DNA from: an uncultured Pirellulaceae bacterium
GTDB lineage: Bacteria; Planctomycetota; Planctomycetia; Pirellulales; Pirellulaceae
Length of the DNA stretch: 22,061 nt
Assembly (NCBI GenBank): GCA_934278005.1
Contig: CAKQWG010000041.1
Location: 1 to 22,061 of the forward strand
Direction: 5' to 3'
This document shows, in pieces, positions 1 to 6,221 of this stretch (position 1 is the stretch's first letter; every line of letters starts with the position of its first letter). The notes below the pieces were generated by a model, which had not been told where the DNA came from, made no database searches, and saw nothing but the letters and a program-made list of their open reading frames with translations. A program made the translations under genes and the position numbers.

Positions 1-1
1 T

Positions 2-85
2 GTGGTCGGCCACCGTCTGCAATTCGGCCAGCGGTGGAAGATCGGCTACCGATCGAATTGGCCGAGCCCCTTCCACTTGCTCTGA
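2..85 (+). CDS. Possible C-terminal tail of a gene entering from the left
   Basis: Reading frame 2 from the left edge stays open for 27 codons and stops with TGA at 83-85. The tail is basic and aromatic (it includes QRWKIGYRSNWPSPFHLL), and about 23 of its 27 codons end in G or C, as expected for coding sequence in this moderately GC-rich genome. Frame 1 is also open (to 138) but gives a less protein-like composition. With so little visible no function can be named. It may be the end of an upstream plus-strand gene or may be chance. Confidence 0.3.
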   Translation: MVGHRLQFGQRWKIGYRSNWPSPFHLL

Positions 86-491
86 CTTACGCTCACTATC
101 CAACGTTACACCCTCAATCGAGCACGCGAATTCTATAATCTGCATCAAGACTATGAAGTTTTATCGACTTGCCAGTCGCCTTGAAACAGTTTTCGTGAAC
201 CCAAAACAGGGCGATGGCCAATCCCAGGCAAGAAGCCACCGGGCGACTCGATCGTGTGGCCAGACCATCAAATCGGCTCCATAAAACCGGCAAGGCGGCC
301 GCTGTACGCTCAAGCTGGTGCCTGAGCGGCCACCTAAGGGAGACGGCTCCACACTTTTGGTAGCATTAGGCCGCTACCGCAGCGGCTAAAAGGCAAGTTG
401 CCAAGAGGGTAGGCAAGTTCCGTACCAAAAGTCCAGGCGGTCGCTCAGCGAACGGTTTAAACTCAAGTACTCGCAGTACCGATGGAAGAAG
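86..491. other. Intergenic stretch without a convincing gene
   Basis: About 400 bases with no open frame that has a plausible start, ribosome binding site and protein-like composition. A 63-codon minus-strand frame (161-352) has no family features. The only structure I see is a short perfect hairpin at 370-386, listed separately, which lies 3' of the minus-strand gene ending at 492. Confidence 0.5.
370..386. terminator. Hairpin downstream of the small stress gene
   Basis: Perfect 6-bp stem (GCCGCT / AGCGGC) with a 5-base loop. It lies about 105 bases beyond the stop codon of the minus-strand gene at 492-845. No T tract follows on either strand, so this is a structural candidate and not a proven intrinsic terminator. 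Confidence 0.3.
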
Positions 492-845
492 CTAGGGTTT
501 AGCACGGTAGCCATAAGCGTGACGGATATAATCGCGGTCCGCCTTATAATCCCCGTCATAAGCGTTCTGCAACTCGCGCTCAAGCTCATCGTTCCATTTG
601 GGGTATTTGGAGCTATAACGCTGCTGAGCGGTATGCCCAAAGCGGAATGCCTGTTCGCGATTTTCGAACGCGTCCTTGGAGCCGGCTGCCTGCTTGAGCG
701 TATCGTCCACGTCCTGATCCATGTCGCGCGCTGAATCGACTCCGAAGTCAGCTTTAGTCTGTTCCCAGTCGTTGGCGAAAGCCTTTTTCACGCGTTCCCA
801 AGTGGATAGATCGTCGGCTGTGTAGAAATCTGACTTGTTAGCCAT
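492..845 (-). CDS. Small soluble stress-type protein of unknown function
   Basis: 117 residues, starting MANKSDFYTADD. The open frame continues upstream to 1112, but I chose the ATG at 845 because AGGAA lies about 8 bases before it and the upstream part covers the divergent promoter region. The protein is acidic and aromatic with no signal peptide or membrane segment. Residues about 14-50 look helical (WERVKKAFANDWEQTKADF, then a DMDQDVDDTLKQAAG stretch). Residues about 60-117 carry an AFRFG-x-A-x3-Y ... W-x3-L ... IRHAYGYRA pattern that resembles the C-terminal half of the glycine-zipper protein at 1983-2495. It is divergent from the PP2C phosphatase gene. A stress or envelope role is inferred only from the neighbouring CsbD, PRC-barrel and glycine-zipper genes. 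Confidence 0.75.
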   Translation of the reverse strand: MANKSDFYTADDLSTWERVKKAFANDWEQTKADFGVDSARDMDQDVDDTLKQAAGSKDAFENREQAFRFGHTAQQRYSSKYPKWNDELERELQNAYDGDYKADRDYIRHAYGYRAKP

Positions 846-1141
846 GGTAAGTTCCTGTGTGTGAGCTATTGCGAATTGCAGGGCGTGTGCGCCGCGCGTC
901 GAACGACGGATGTTCGACCAAGAGAGGCCTAGCAAGTGACATGCCGGTTGTTGGAGGAGTGTTGTAGAGCGCATTGCGGTCTCCGGCTTTGATCGCGGAG
1001 CGATCAACATCAAACAAGTCATTGCACTTATTGCATAAATCAAAAGGCCGCTAAACGGTAGCATCTGCTCGGCGAAGGGATCAACGACTAGAATGCGCAC
1101 ACCTTTTTCCATTGCAAACGAGCCATCTGGAGCAGGCTAAC

Positions 1142-1981
1142 ATGTCTGTTGACTTAAGTGAAGAATCGTTCGATATCTTTGGCGCCAGCGACATCGGCAA
1201 GCAGCGCAGCGAAAACCAAGATCACTTTTTGGTGGCCGATCTGCGGCGGCAATTGCTTGTTCGGCAGACTGACATCCCACAAGCACAGCACGAGCTGCTG
1301 TTCGGCTGCCAGGAAGGCAATTTGTTGGTCGTCGCAGATGGTATGGGAGGCCACCGGGATGGCGAAGTCGCTAGCCGGACGGCGGTTGAATCGGCCGCGC
1401 ATTACGTACTGGACATGATGCACTGGTTTCTCAAGCTATCGCCGGGCGATGAACAGCAGTTCGAAGAGGAATTGGCAGATTGCCTAAAGTCGATTCAGCG
1501 TAAGATATGGGCTGGAGAGAATGCCACCAGCCAGCGGATGGGGACCACCGTCACTATGGCTTATGTGCTGTGGCCGCGAATGTTTGTCGTGCATGCAGGC
1601 GACAGTCGCTGCTATCTGCATCGCGCGGGCACCCTGCAGCGACTGACAACCGATCACACAATCGCGCAGCAGTTGATCGATAGCGGCGCGACGCTGAGCG
1701 ATGAAGCCTTCTTAGCCAAGTGGCGGCACGTGCTGTGGAACTGTGTCGGTGGTAACGATCGCCAAGTCCGCCCAGAAGTCGTGCGGTGTGAGCTTGAAGA
1801 GGGGGATGTAGTTTTGCTGTGCAGTGACGGTTTGACCAACATGCTCAGTGACGACGAGATAGCTGCCATTATTTCAACAGCGGTCACCAGCCGACTCGCC
1901 ACGGAACAATTGATCCAAGCGGCGAATCATGCTGGTGGCAGAGACAATATCTCGGCCATCGTATGTCGAGTCAAACGGTGA
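1142..1981 (+). CDS. PP2C/PPM-type serine/threonine protein phosphatase
   Basis: 279 residues, a metal-dependent phosphatase that removes phosphate from Ser/Thr residues in the cytoplasm, typically opposing Hanks-type kinases (PrpC/Stp family). Visible motifs in order: SENQD (residues 23-27), VADGMGGH (64-71, metal-binding Asp66), MGTTVTMA (133-140), HAGDSRCYLHR (151-161), LTTDHT (168-173), CSDGLTNML (227-235, Asp229) and GGRDNISAIV (265-274, Asp268). It is a single catalytic domain of normal length with no membrane segment. I chose the ATG at 1142 because GGAG lies 9 bases upstream; the frame also opens at 1112, but that start lacks a ribosome binding site. No partner kinase is in the window. 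Its stop codon lies inside a palindrome shared with the convergent gene at 1983. Confidence 0.95.
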   Translation: MSVDLSEESFDIFGASDIGKQRSENQDHFLVADLRRQLLVRQTDIPQAQHELLFGCQEGNLLVVADGMGGHRDGEVASRTAVESAAHYVLDMMHWFLKLSPGDEQQFEEELADCLKSIQRKIWAGENATSQRMGTTVTMAYVLWPRMFVVHAGDSRCYLHRAGTLQRLTTDHTIAQQLIDSGATLSDEAFLAKWRHVLWNCVGGNDRQVRPEVVRCELEEGDVVLLCSDGLTNMLSDDEIAAIISTAVTSRLATEQLIQAANHAGGRDNISAIVCRVKR

Positions 1982-1997
1982 TCTACGACCGTTTGAC
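1970..1997. terminator. Bidirectional hairpin spanning two convergent stop codons
   Basis: A perfect 10-bp inverted repeat (GTCAAACGGT / ACCGTTTGAC) with an 8-base loop. Both the TGA of the phosphatase gene (1979-1981) and the TAG of the convergent gene (1983-1985) fall within it, so it can fold at the 3' end of either transcript. There is no T tract, so it may act as an RNA 3'-end stabiliser instead of a classical intrinsic terminator. Confidence 0.6.
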
Positions 1998-2495
1998 ACC
2001 TGATTGCGCATGGACTCGGTCATAGGCGTCCCTGGCAGCCAGCCGCGCCTCCTCCCAGCTCATATGCTGCGGACCTCCCTCGCTCTCCCAGCGTTCACGC
2101 GCGACGGATTCACGCTCTGTCCAGTCCGCGCGAGCTTGGGCATCGTATGCCTCCCAGCCGGCTTGGTAGGCGGGGTGGTAGTGATCGTATGAATACTCTT
2201 TATTGTGATATGGTCGGCTGTCATACTGTGATTGCCAGTACTCGACTTCTACCGTGGGGTCGACACTTTCCGCGACTGCCTTGCCAGCGTAGCCCCCGGC
2301 AACGCCTCCTAGTACGGCCCCCGCCACAGCGCCCACGGGTCCACCGATCGCGCCAGCCGCGGCACCAGCCGCTGCGCCGCCAAGTGCCGCGCCGAGTCCG
2401 GTACCCACAGGGTGCGCGCCGGCCTCGCCGCTGAGCGGATCCTCATTGCGTAGCTCTTGGTCCGTCTGCGTGGCGTCTGCGTTCTTCTTGGTCAT
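1983..2495 (-). CDS. Glycine-zipper protein with aromatic C-terminal domain
   Basis: 170 residues. Residues 1-30 are polar and acidic. Residues about 31-75 form an Ala/Gly-rich glycine zipper (GTGLGAALGG ... GGPVGAVAGAVLGGVAGGYAG), a type of helix that inserts in or associates with membranes. Residues 80-165 are rich in Tyr, Trp, Glu and Arg (HPAYQAGWEAYD, ADWTERESVARERWESE, LAARDAYDRV) and resemble the C-terminal part of the protein at 492-845. There is no cleavable signal peptide. The ATG at 2495 has AAGGA about 8 bases upstream. Such proteins are common near bacterial stress genes, but I cannot name a biochemical activity. The gene ends 1 base from the convergent phosphatase gene. Confidence 0.85.
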   Translation of the reverse strand: MTKKNADATQTDQELRNEDPLSGEAGAHPVGTGLGAALGGAAAGAAAGAIGGPVGAVAGAVLGGVAGGYAGKAVAESVDPTVEVEYWQSQYDSRPYHNKEYSYDHYHPAYQAGWEAYDAQARADWTERESVARERWESEGGPQHMSWEEARLAARDAYDRVHAQSGVKRS

Positions 2496-2591
2496 CGTTC
2501 GTATCCTTTATCAGCTGGGTTTGTACTGGTTTGTAACTAAGAAAAGTATCTAAGCGCGATCCGCTACAGTGCGAACACACTCGGGCAGGAT

Positions 2592-2628
2592 AAAAAAAGT
2601 TACAGCTCAGCTCTTTGAGCCAAGCTGT
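2592..2628 (-). terminator. Intrinsic terminator of the PRC-barrel gene
   Basis: Read on the minus strand this is a 12-bp stem around an AAA loop (ACAGCTTGGCTC / GAGCTGAGCTGT, with two central G-U wobble pairs), then AAC and a run of seven T. It lies about 60 bases after the stop codon of the gene at 2688-3245 and before the start of the glycine-zipper gene, so the two adjacent minus-strand genes are probably separate transcripts. Confidence 0.85.
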
Positions 2629-2687
2629 AGCTCAGGGGTAACTGCCGTGCTACAGGTCTGTCGATTCGTCGAGCGCTTAGTGCAACA

Positions 2688-3245
2688 CTATTCGCTATCG
2701 ACGTCCACATCCACTCCGTCGCGTTTAACGTCCACATCGACTCGGTTTCTGCGATCTCCACGCTTGATTCGCTCGACCTTGTAACGCTTGTAAATTTCAG
2801 CCGTGTACTGCTTGTCTGCAAAGTCAGGCCAATTATTCTCATCGAAACCGACGGAGCCTTCGAGCTGAGCCGGAGTCACATCTAGAACTAGCACGACGTC
2901 GCTGGCGTCGTCGGCGCTGCGCTTGAACTTGAAGGCTTCGAAAGGTACGGCAAACAGTTTGTTGCCGATTCCAAGAAATCCTCCGTAGGTAACGGCGGCG
3001 TAGCGCACTCGGCCCGTATTGGCGTCGATGACCAAGTCATTGACTTCGCCTACGCTCTCGCCCTGAGGATTCTGGATGTTCATCCCGGTGAGTTGACTTG
3101 CGCGAATGTTCACGCCTTGAGTCTTGTTGTCAGCTTGGCCTGCCTGTGCACGATCGGCCTGTCGGCGCGGATTCTGCGCGAGCAGCGGTGCGGCGGTAAG
3201 TCCAGCTAGCGCGATACCGCAAATGATTGACTTAAAACGTTGCAT
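2688..3245 (-). CDS. Exported PRC-barrel domain protein
   Basis: 185 residues. Residues 1-23 are a signal peptide (basic MQRFK, hydrophobic IICGIALAGLTAAPLL, cleavage probably after LLA). Residues about 45-125 form a PRC-barrel, with NIRASQLTGMNIQNPQGESVG, then VNDLVIDANTGRVRYAAVTY, then KLFAVPFEAF, followed by VVLVLDVTPAQL. This small beta-barrel family occurs in RimM, photosynthetic reaction centre H subunit and many stress-linked exported proteins, where it usually mediates binding. Residues 168-185 are two 9-residue repeats of alternating Val and Asp. I chose the ATG at 3245 because AAGGTG lies about 7 bases upstream and it gives a clean signal peptide; the frame extends to 3335 but without either feature. 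The molecular role is unknown. Confidence 0.88.
   Translation of the reverse strand: MQRFKSIICGIALAGLTAAPLLAQNPRRQADRAQAGQADNKTQGVNIRASQLTGMNIQNPQGESVGEVNDLVIDANTGRVRYAAVTYGGFLGIGNKLFAVPFEAFKFKRSADDASDVVLVLDVTPAQLEGSVGFDENNWPDFADKQYTAEIYKRYKVERIKRGDRRNRVDVDVKRDGVDVDVDSE
2701..2743 (-). repeat. 27-bp in-frame tandem duplication in the PRC-barrel gene
   Basis: A 16-base match with one mismatch occurs at 2701-2716 and 2728-2743, a spacing of exactly 27 bases or nine codons. It encodes the paired C-terminal segments RVDVDVKRD and GVDVDVDSE, so it looks like an internal duplication at the end of the gene. Confidence 0.7.
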
Positions 3246-3390
3246 GTTGGTCACCTTGTGTTGAAGTTGAAGTTGTGGGTCGCACCACGACGATCTATGC
3301 CACGAATGATCGCTGCATACGATGCCAGCAATCACGACGGTGCAACCCTATGTGTCCCGAATCTCTGGCGCAGCTAGGTGGGCTCTATCT

Positions 3391-3594
3391 CTAGCACTTG
3401 CATGAGCCTTCGAACTTTTTGACTTGCTCTTCAGCCTCTTCTTTGGCAATGCCGTAACGCTCTTGGACCTTGCCCACCAACTCTTCTCGCTTGCCATCAA
3501 CGACGGTTAAGTCATCATCGGTGAGCTTGCCCCATTGTTGTTTGGCTTGGCCAGTAAACTGCTTCCAGTTGCCTTTGATTTGATCCCAGTTCAT
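3391..3594 (-). CDS. csbD: CsbD family stress protein
   Basis: 67 residues, the usual size of this family of small, highly charged, partly disordered proteins that are induced by general or envelope stress in many bacteria; their biochemical role is unknown. The family pattern is clear: MNWDQIKGNWKQFTGQAKQQ at the N-terminus, then WGKLTDDDLTVVDGKREELV, then KVQERYGI. The ATG at 3594 has GGAGA about 7 bases upstream; the longer frame to 3783 has no such support. Unusually, the protein ends in GSCKC, giving two cysteines at the extreme C-terminus. It shares its core with residues 20-75 of the protein at 4566-5030, on the other side of the small membrane protein gene. Confidence 0.93.
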   Translation of the reverse strand: MNWDQIKGNWKQFTGQAKQQWGKLTDDDLTVVDGKREELVGKVQERYGIAKEEAEEQVKKFEGSCKC

Positions 3595-3896
3595 AACATT
3601 TCTCCAGTGCTTAAAACTTGTTGAAATTGTGTGCTGTGCGTGGCGAAGATCGCACCGCACGAAAAGGCCGCCAAAGCGGCGACCGAATTTTTTGATCGTG
3701 CAGTGAGATTGAACTCGCAGTGATACAGGGGAGATACAGCAGAGTTTGATGCAAAGGCCGTACCACTCGAGTCGCCGTCTCAAACTATCGTTTACTCCCT
3801 CTTTGTTCTGGCAGGCTTTGGCTGGTTGAAACCGTACAGTCCGCAGCTTGAAGGCTCTGCCTGGGCGCCCGGCTGCCCTGCTCAGAGGGCGCCAGT
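3595..3896. other. Intergenic region with two hairpins, no gene seen
   Basis: About 300 bases between the csbD start and the end of the small membrane protein gene. It should contain the csbD promoter, though I cannot pick out a clear -35/-10 pair. It also holds a hairpin at 3667-3680 (5-bp GCCGC/GCGGC stem followed by CTTTTC on the minus strand) and the hairpin at 3864-3893 listed separately. Confidence 0.5.
3864..3893 (-). terminator. Hairpin right after the small membrane protein gene
   Basis: A 7-bp perfect inverted repeat (GGCGCCC / GGGCGCC) with a 16-base loop begins three bases after the minus-strand stop codon at 3897-3899. An alternative inner stem (GCCCT/AGGGC) is possible. No T tract follows directly. 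Confidence 0.45.
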
Positions 3897-4106
3897 TTAA
3901 AAATCGCAGCCCTTGTAAAACATCAGCAGGATTACGATCGGTAGCGGCAGACCGATCAGCCAGGCTAAGCAGCCGTACTTAATTTTTCCAGCTCGCCGCT
4001 GTAGTCCGCCGGCCATAAATCGCGACGATTTACCGCGCGGTAGTTGCTGGCTTGTGCTGACAGCGGGGTCGTTGACCGATGTCGAAAGTAGTCGTTGTTT
4101 TTTCAT
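3897..4106 (-). CDS. Small single-pass membrane protein, unknown function
   Basis: 69 residues. Residues 1-44 are basic and polar (MKKQRLLSTS ... KSSRFMAGGLQRRAGKIK). Residues about 45-64 are one hydrophobic segment (YGCLAWLIGLPLPIVILLMF) and the chain ends YKGCDF. The positive N-terminus suggests a cytoplasmic tail and a very short outside end. The ATG at 4106 has GGAG about 9 bases upstream, which supports it as a real gene despite its length. I do not recognise the family. Its position between csbD and a CsbD-like membrane protein suggests a shared stress or envelope context. Confidence 0.65.
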   Translation of the reverse strand: MKKQRLLSTSVNDPAVSTSQQLPRGKSSRFMAGGLQRRAGKIKYGCLAWLIGLPLPIVILLMFYKGCDF

Positions 4107-4141
4107 GGCGCGGTGCTCCAGGTGAGGTATGGTTAAGCGGT

Positions 4142-4161
4142 GCCTTAGACCGCCTTAGACC
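4142..4161. repeat. 10-bp perfect tandem repeat
   Basis: The unit GCCTTAGACC occurs twice head to tail in the divergent intergenic region. It could be a regulator-binding repeat, but nothing in the sequence identifies the protein. Confidence 0.6.
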
Positions 4162-4174
4162 GAAGGTGGTGATG

Positions 4175-4195
4175 GCCACGCGAATCCCGCGTGGC
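4175..4195. other. Perfect inverted repeat in intergenic region
   Basis: 8-bp perfect stem (GCCACGCG / CGCGTGGC) with a 5-base loop, 13 bases after the tandem repeat. It is not followed by a T tract on either strand. It could be an operator or an RNA hairpin. Confidence 0.5.
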
Positions 4196-4381
4196 GGAAT
4201 CGAGTGGCTAGCAAACTGCGGACCGCGACCCAGTTGTTTCGACGCCGAAGAGCGACTGGAGTGCTGGCTGGTCGCTAGTCAAGCAGGTAGGTCGCGCGTA
4301 GGCTACCACGAAAGAATTTCAAGGCGGCTTGCTATGGCACACTTGCCAGTGACAACTGCAGGTTAACATCGGCACGGCAAA

Positions 4382-4400
4382 TGCCCTGAGGCACAGGGCA
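4382..4400. other. Perfect hairpin in intergenic region
   Basis: 7-bp perfect stem (TGCCCTG / CAGGGCA) with a 5-base loop. On the minus strand it is followed by TTTG only. It may be the 3' end of a short transcript or part of a leader upstream of the gene at 4566. Confidence 0.45.
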
Positions 4401-4565
4401 GAAGCTGCCAAGAGGGTGCGTTAATTACAACTTTAAATACAACGCTGTTAAACGCACTATGATTACAGCTGACGATTACAATTGGATATCACCCACAGGA
4501 TTTGCTGCGTGCCGATTTGCGATGTGCGTCGGACGATTCACAAACGCCTCTACTGGAGATCAAAC

Positions 4566-5030
4566 GTGACCAAACAAGACTTTAGCCCTCTACGCGGACA
4601 GCAGTCTGAAGCACCTGGGATCGAGCAGCGCTGGGATGAGCTGCGTTCGAATATCCGCAAGGCGTGGCCGGAATTGACCAAGGAGGATCTAGAGGCCATC
4701 GATGGTGATTCGCGAAAATTGATTGCGCTGGTGCATCAGAAGACAGGCGCCGACATTCGTCAAATCGAAGAGCGGATCGACGAGCTGGCCGCTTCGAGCG
4801 AGGGGCTGTTAAATCGTGTCACGCGTACGACGCAACAAGCTTATGCCGCGGCCTCAGAGCGAGTTGCCGAACCGCTGTCACAGGCCTACTCGGCGACTCG
4901 GCAACAGGTCGTCGAATCGCCCGCGCGGTCGGTTGGCATCGCCTTTGGCGTGGGACTGGTAGTGGGATTGTGCACTGCTAGTTTGATCAAGGATGCAGTC
5001 CAGCCCCCACCTCGCCGCTCTTGGTACTAA
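4566..5030 (+). CDS. CsbD-like/DUF883-like stress protein with C-terminal membrane anchor
   Basis: 154 residues from a GTG at 4566, chosen because GGAGA sits about 6 bases upstream; the ATG at 4482 in the same frame lacks this. Residues about 20-75 match the CsbD pattern seen in the neighbouring csbD: RWDELRSNI, then LTKEDLEAIDGDSRKLIALV, then HQKTG. Residues 75-118 are a helical, Ala/Gln-rich linker. Residues about 122-141 are one membrane helix with glycine-zipper spacing (SVGIAFGVGLVVGLCTASLI), followed by a short basic tail PPPRRSWY. The C-terminal half resembles the DUF883 (ElaB/YqjD) proteins, inner-membrane stress proteins known to bind ribosomes in E. coli. A role in membrane-linked stress response is inferred from these resemblances. 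Confidence 0.85.
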   Translation: MTKQDFSPLRGQQSEAPGIEQRWDELRSNIRKAWPELTKEDLEAIDGDSRKLIALVHQKTGADIRQIEERIDELAASSEGLLNRVTRTTQQAYAAASERVAEPLSQAYSATRQQVVESPARSVGIAFGVGLVVGLCTASLIKDAVQPPPRRSWY

Positions 5031-5039
5031 GCAAACGGC

Positions 5040-5059
5040 CCGCCTAGATGTTTAGGCGG
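5040..5059. terminator. Hairpin between convergent genes
   Basis: 7-bp perfect stem (CCGCCTA / TAGGCGG) with a 6-base loop, 9 bases after the stop of the plus-strand gene and about 58 bases after the end of the minus-strand DUF1559 gene. No T tract follows, so it is a candidate shared 3'-end structure. Confidence 0.55.
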
Positions 5060-5117
5060 TGGCAGTCGGTATGCCCAACTTTACGTCCACTCGAGCTGTC
5101 TGTTCGAGCTGGCTCGA

Positions 5118-6134
5118 TTATTCGAGTTGGACGACTTCCCCGCCGGCCCGGCTGCCCAGTGCGCGCCAAGTTTGCAGATTTACAGACTGGCTCATGAAGC
5201 GGACGGAGCCGTCGCATAAGCCCACCTCCACGCCGCCGGAATGATAGCTCCGAGACGTGACAGACGCGTATGTGATGCCGGTTAGAGAGTGTCCCTCGCG
5301 GGAGGAGTTGAAGTCCAGGTCGTACAGTTTGCCGCCGGATTCGTAGGGGACCACGGTATTGGGGCTGAACGTGGTGGTGAAGCCGCTTTGGTGGATGCGT
5401 GCGTCGACCCATTCGGTATGCCCGGAATCGGTCTTAAAGCTGCCGCCCAGCGCCGCTACGCTGGCCGGTTGGCCGGGTGTGGGAACGCCTGTGCCCGACG
5501 GATTTCCTCCGTCGCGCAAGTACGGGGTATAAGCTTTGACTTCTGCAAAAGCTAGCGTGTTGCTGGTGCCGTCCGCCAAACTGCCCATATTCAGTGCGCT
5601 GTTTGGGTAAAACAGCCCGCTGCCGCCTTGGTTGCTCTGTGGGTTATAAATAAACCATTCGCCCATGTTGGCACCGTAGTTTAGCGGGTAGTGTGTAAAG
5701 GTGGGGTCGGTCGTTTTAGGATCCAGCCGCGGTTCATCGCGCGTCTCACTGGGGCACATAAACGTCGGAACGCGAGTACGAGTCACCAGACCTTGCACGC
5801 CATAAGATAAATTCCAGTCGATGATCTGTTGCAGATTGCCCTGCTCAAGTTGCGGTAGAAGACGTGCTTGGGCTGACCATCCCCCACCGGTAGCTGTGCG
5901 GCTGTAGAAGCCCGATGGAGGGAATTTGCGGAAGGTATCGTGGTAGTTGTGCAGGGCCAAACCCAATTGCTTAAGGTTGTTCGAGCAGCTCATGCGGCGG
6001 GCGGCCTCGCGAGCGGCTTGCACGGCCGGTAGCAGTAGACCGACCAGGATGCCGATGATCGCAATGACTACTAACAGTTCGACGAGGGTGAAGCCACGAC
6101 GGTAAATGCTCAGGCGAGAATGTAAGTGGATCAT
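5118..6134 (-). CDS. DUF1559 prepilin-like (type II pseudopilin-like) protein
   Basis: 338 residues. A type IV prepilin leader ends at Gly14 (YRRG, then FTLVELLVVIAIIGILVGLL with the conserved Glu5 of the mature chain), so a prepilin peptidase should cleave after Gly14 and leave a hydrophobic helix. Residues 35-67 are the family signature (LPAVQAAREAARRMSCSNNL, then KQLGLALHNYHD). The large remaining domain ends with the H-x9-DG motif (HSGGVEVGLCDGSVRF, about residues 297-312). This family is expanded by tens to hundreds of copies in planctomycetes and is exported, but its function is not settled. No clear ribosome binding site precedes the ATG at 6134; no other start lies before the leader. 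It is divergent from the ABC permease gene. Confidence 0.95.
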   Translation of the reverse strand: MIHLHSRLSIYRRGFTLVELLVVIAIIGILVGLLLPAVQAAREAARRMSCSNNLKQLGLALHNYHDTFRKFPPSGFYSRTATGGGWSAQARLLPQLEQGNLQQIIDWNLSYGVQGLVTRTRVPTFMCPSETRDEPRLDPKTTDPTFTHYPLNYGANMGEWFIYNPQSNQGGSGLFYPNSALNMGSLADGTSNTLAFAEVKAYTPYLRDGGNPSGTGVPTPGQPASVAALGGSFKTDSGHTEWVDARIHQSGFTTTFSPNTVVPYESGGKLYDLDFNSSREGHSLTGITYASVTSRSYHSGGVEVGLCDGSVRFMSQSVNLQTWRALGSRAGGEVVQLE

Positions 6135-6221
6135 GCTAAATGTCTGTTGCGGTATTGAGACTCAGTATCAGTTACTGGCACGATTAAAAGCAGTTTGATT
6201 TAATTTCGCAAGCGGTAAGGC

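Larger units (their letters stand above)
4107..4565. other. Long divergent intergenic region with repeats and hairpins
   Basis: About 460 bases between the divergent starts at 4106 and 4566. A plus-strand frame at 4079-4366 exists but overlaps the start of the minus-strand gene, has no ribosome binding site and no recognisable features. The region holds a 10-bp tandem repeat (4142-4161), a perfect hairpin at 4175-4195 and another at 4382-4400. Both promoters must lie here, and a small RNA is possible but unproven. Confidence 0.5.

Noticed and set aside
161..352. 63-codon minus-strand open frame
   Set aside because: No ribosome binding site, no family features and an uneven composition; likely chance.
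846..1112. 89-codon upstream extension of the small gene at 492-845, including a hydrophobic stretch that could look like a membrane helix
   Set aside because: It spans the divergent promoter region, its start overlaps the phosphatase leader, and the internal ATG at 845 has a good ribosome binding site.
4079..4366. 95-codon plus-strand open frame
   Set aside because: It starts inside the minus-strand small membrane protein gene, has no ribosome binding site and no recognisable domain.
399..4417. 12-base sequence TGCCAAGAGGGT shared by 399-410 and 4406-4417
   Set aside because: Matches of this length are expected by chance several times in a 22-kb window, and the flanks do not match.
5118..6134. 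Possibility that the prepilin-like protein is a true type IV pilin gene
   Set aside because: The DUF1559 signature and H-x9-DG motif mark the planctomycete-specific family, and no pilus assembly genes are nearby.
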